Shown here: one piece after another, positions 63,205 through 64,000 of the stretch
How the letters are laid out: every line of letters begins with the position of its first letter
How positions within the stretch are numbered: the stretch's first letter is position 1
Position numbers and translations under genes: made by a program
Notes under the pieces: model-generated
Told to the model about the DNA's origin: nothing
What the model saw: the letters and a program-made list of their open reading frames with translations, nothing else
Databases searched by the model: none
Source of the DNA: JASFHF01 sp050123375
GTDB lineage: Bacteria; Pseudomonadota; Gammaproteobacteria; UBA12402
Assembly: GCA_050123375.1 (NCBI GenBank)
Contig: JASFHF010000003.1
Coordinates: forward strand, 25,202 to 89,201
DNA length: 64,000 nucleotides
Direction of reading: 5' to 3'

Positions 63205-63502
63205 TGCTTTGGATTGTTCCGATGTTGTTACTAAGTTAACTTAGCATGGTAATAAAGTTTTACCTGTATTATTCGCGAATCGCGAATATTGGAAAATATT
63301 TTGCTTAAGTTTTGTGAAAACCGTGTGTAATTCTGGTGTAATCGTGCCAGGAAAAGTAGGGTTTTTGGCAGTATTTTGTAGAATTTTTAGGCAATTGTCA
63401 AATAATAAAAATATAATTTGATAGAATTTACCACAATGGTTTATTCTATAATCGGAGGGGGGCATTTCTAATTTGGAGAACTAGAGGACATTTCTATTTT
63501 GG
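63205..63502. other. Intergenic region with operator copy and IS-end-like repeats
   Basis: No intact gene. Contains the second TTCGCGAA-type palindrome (63271-63287) and, at the right edge, two imperfect copies of GGACATTTCTATTTTGG (63457-63475, 63484-63502), of the sort seen at insertion-sequence ends. Confidence 0.5.
63271..63287. promoter_or_regulatory. TTCGCGAA palindrome, second copy
   Basis: ATTCGCGAATCGCGAAT, followed by ATTGGAAAATATTTTG as at the first site. No gene remains to be controlled here on the minus strand, so it may be a relic. Confidence 0.6.
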
Positions 63503-63787
63503 TTTGACACAACTAACACAAAGTCTAAAAAATTTGATGGAATAATTTGTTTAGGTGCAGTTATTAAAGGTGAAACGCATCACTTTGAAGTTATAGCTAA
63601 TGAAGTAACAAAAGGTATTGCTCAAATTGGACTTGAGACAGATGTTCCAATAAGTTATGGGATATTAACTACGTATACAACAGAGCAAGCTGTTGAACGA
63701 GCAGGAAATAAAGCAGGCAATAAAGGTGTTGAGGCAGCCAGTTCTTGTTTGGAAATGGTTAATTTGATTAATAAATTATATTTATAA
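63503..63787 (+). pseudogene. ribH: Lumazine synthase RibH, 5'-truncated
   Basis: The frame reads [69 protein letters not shown]...; this is the C-terminal half of 6,7-dimethyl-8-ribityllumazine synthase, with the GETHHFE active-site histidine. The first 70 or so residues are missing, replaced at 63502 by IS-like DNA. No start codon is near. Confidence 0.88.
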
Positions 63788-64000
63788 TTTTAACAAAAAA
63801 AGTCTGTGAGAAAGATGGTCAATATATACCATACTCTTTAGCAAAGAAAGCTTTTGCTATCCCATTATCTGTAGCATCTGCTTTGCCGCCAATGCTTACA
63901 ATGCCAAATTTTGTAATGACAACGGTAGTAGAAATGTTGTATTGGGAAGGACGACCTGGATGGGAAAAAGTGTGGCGAATAATGACGGATAACAATTGGG
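63787..64000 (+). other. Open frame running off the right edge, unrecognised
   Basis: ILTKKVCEKDGQYIPYSLAKKAFAIPLSVASALPPMLTMPNFVM... is open to the window end, without an early ATG. It may be a gene fragment or need a non-ATG start. Family not recognised. Confidence 0.3.

Noticed and set aside
63241..63465. 74-codon minus-strand frame after abiEii
   Set aside because: Covers the operator copy and intergenic DNA; no ribosome site or motif.

Overview
The window is AT-rich gammaproteobacterial DNA. Core gene order and families (clpB, pssA, tldD/pmbA, a Kdo/Lpt gene group, holA-lptE-leuS, trpS-scpA-scpB-rluB) point to a gammaproteobacterium. The CsrA-plus-phage-type-repressor cluster and several accessory families suggest the order Legionellales (Legionella/Coxiella relatives). 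That placement is inference; no rRNA is present.

Bases 1-26,480 are mainly chromosomal backbone: the end of clpB, a Sel1 protein, a UspA protein, pssA, tldD and pmbA. Next, on the minus strand, is a compact group kdsD-lptC-lptB-hpf-EIIA(Man)-HPr-sugar kinase, in which the usual lptA, kdsC, rpoN and ptsN are not found. Then nadD, a hydroxyacid dehydrogenase, a DUF4143 ATPase with a palindromic upstream site, holA, lptE, leuS, a Y1 (RAYT) transposase, a BtuF-like binding protein, an unknown 337-residue protein, tsaC, trpS, scpA, scpB and rluB. Four families of small palindromic repeats are scattered here. One matches the repeats bounding the RAYT, and copies of it supply the stop codon of tldD, touch the stop codon of leuS and supply the start of the BtuF-like gene.

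A tRNA-Thr gene at 26,488 marks the change to accessory DNA, which runs to the end. Its first part (26.6-38.4 kb) has a decayed excisionase-like gene near the tRNA and an intact relative at 38.1 kb. Between them lie many small enzymes of detoxification or resistance type: a fusion of an AAC(6')-like acetyltransferase to a Qnr-like pentapeptide protein, a Bcr/CflA exporter, a LysE exporter, several GNATs, a GyrI-like protein, two broken aminoglycoside-phosphotransferase-like starts and an alpha/beta hydrolase. plsY lies among them.

The second part (38.4-54.2 kb) looks like the regulatory end of a degraded integrative element. It has a PD-(D/E)XK-like protein, a SEC-C protein, a radical SAM protein, csrA with a small partner gene, a hybrid kinase that has lost its phosphoacceptor histidine, a phage-type repressor, a four-gene sensory operon (PQ-loop membrane protein, unknown protein, PAS-PAS histidine kinase, response regulator), an XRE regulator facing a secreted PilL-like leader ORF cut by an intact IS630 element, and a strongly folded RNA leader. 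Repeated operator-like sites (TGCATACAAAAATGCA type) occur at both 38.4 and 52 kb and tie these loci together.

The last part (54.2-64 kb) holds an AlbA-type ATP-binding protein with an 11-bp tandem repeat, small enzymes including a SET-domain protein and a second copy of the alpha/beta hydrolase, then two nucleotidyltransferase toxin-antitoxin-type modules placed back to back, and a 5'-truncated ribH beside what looks like an insertion-sequence end.
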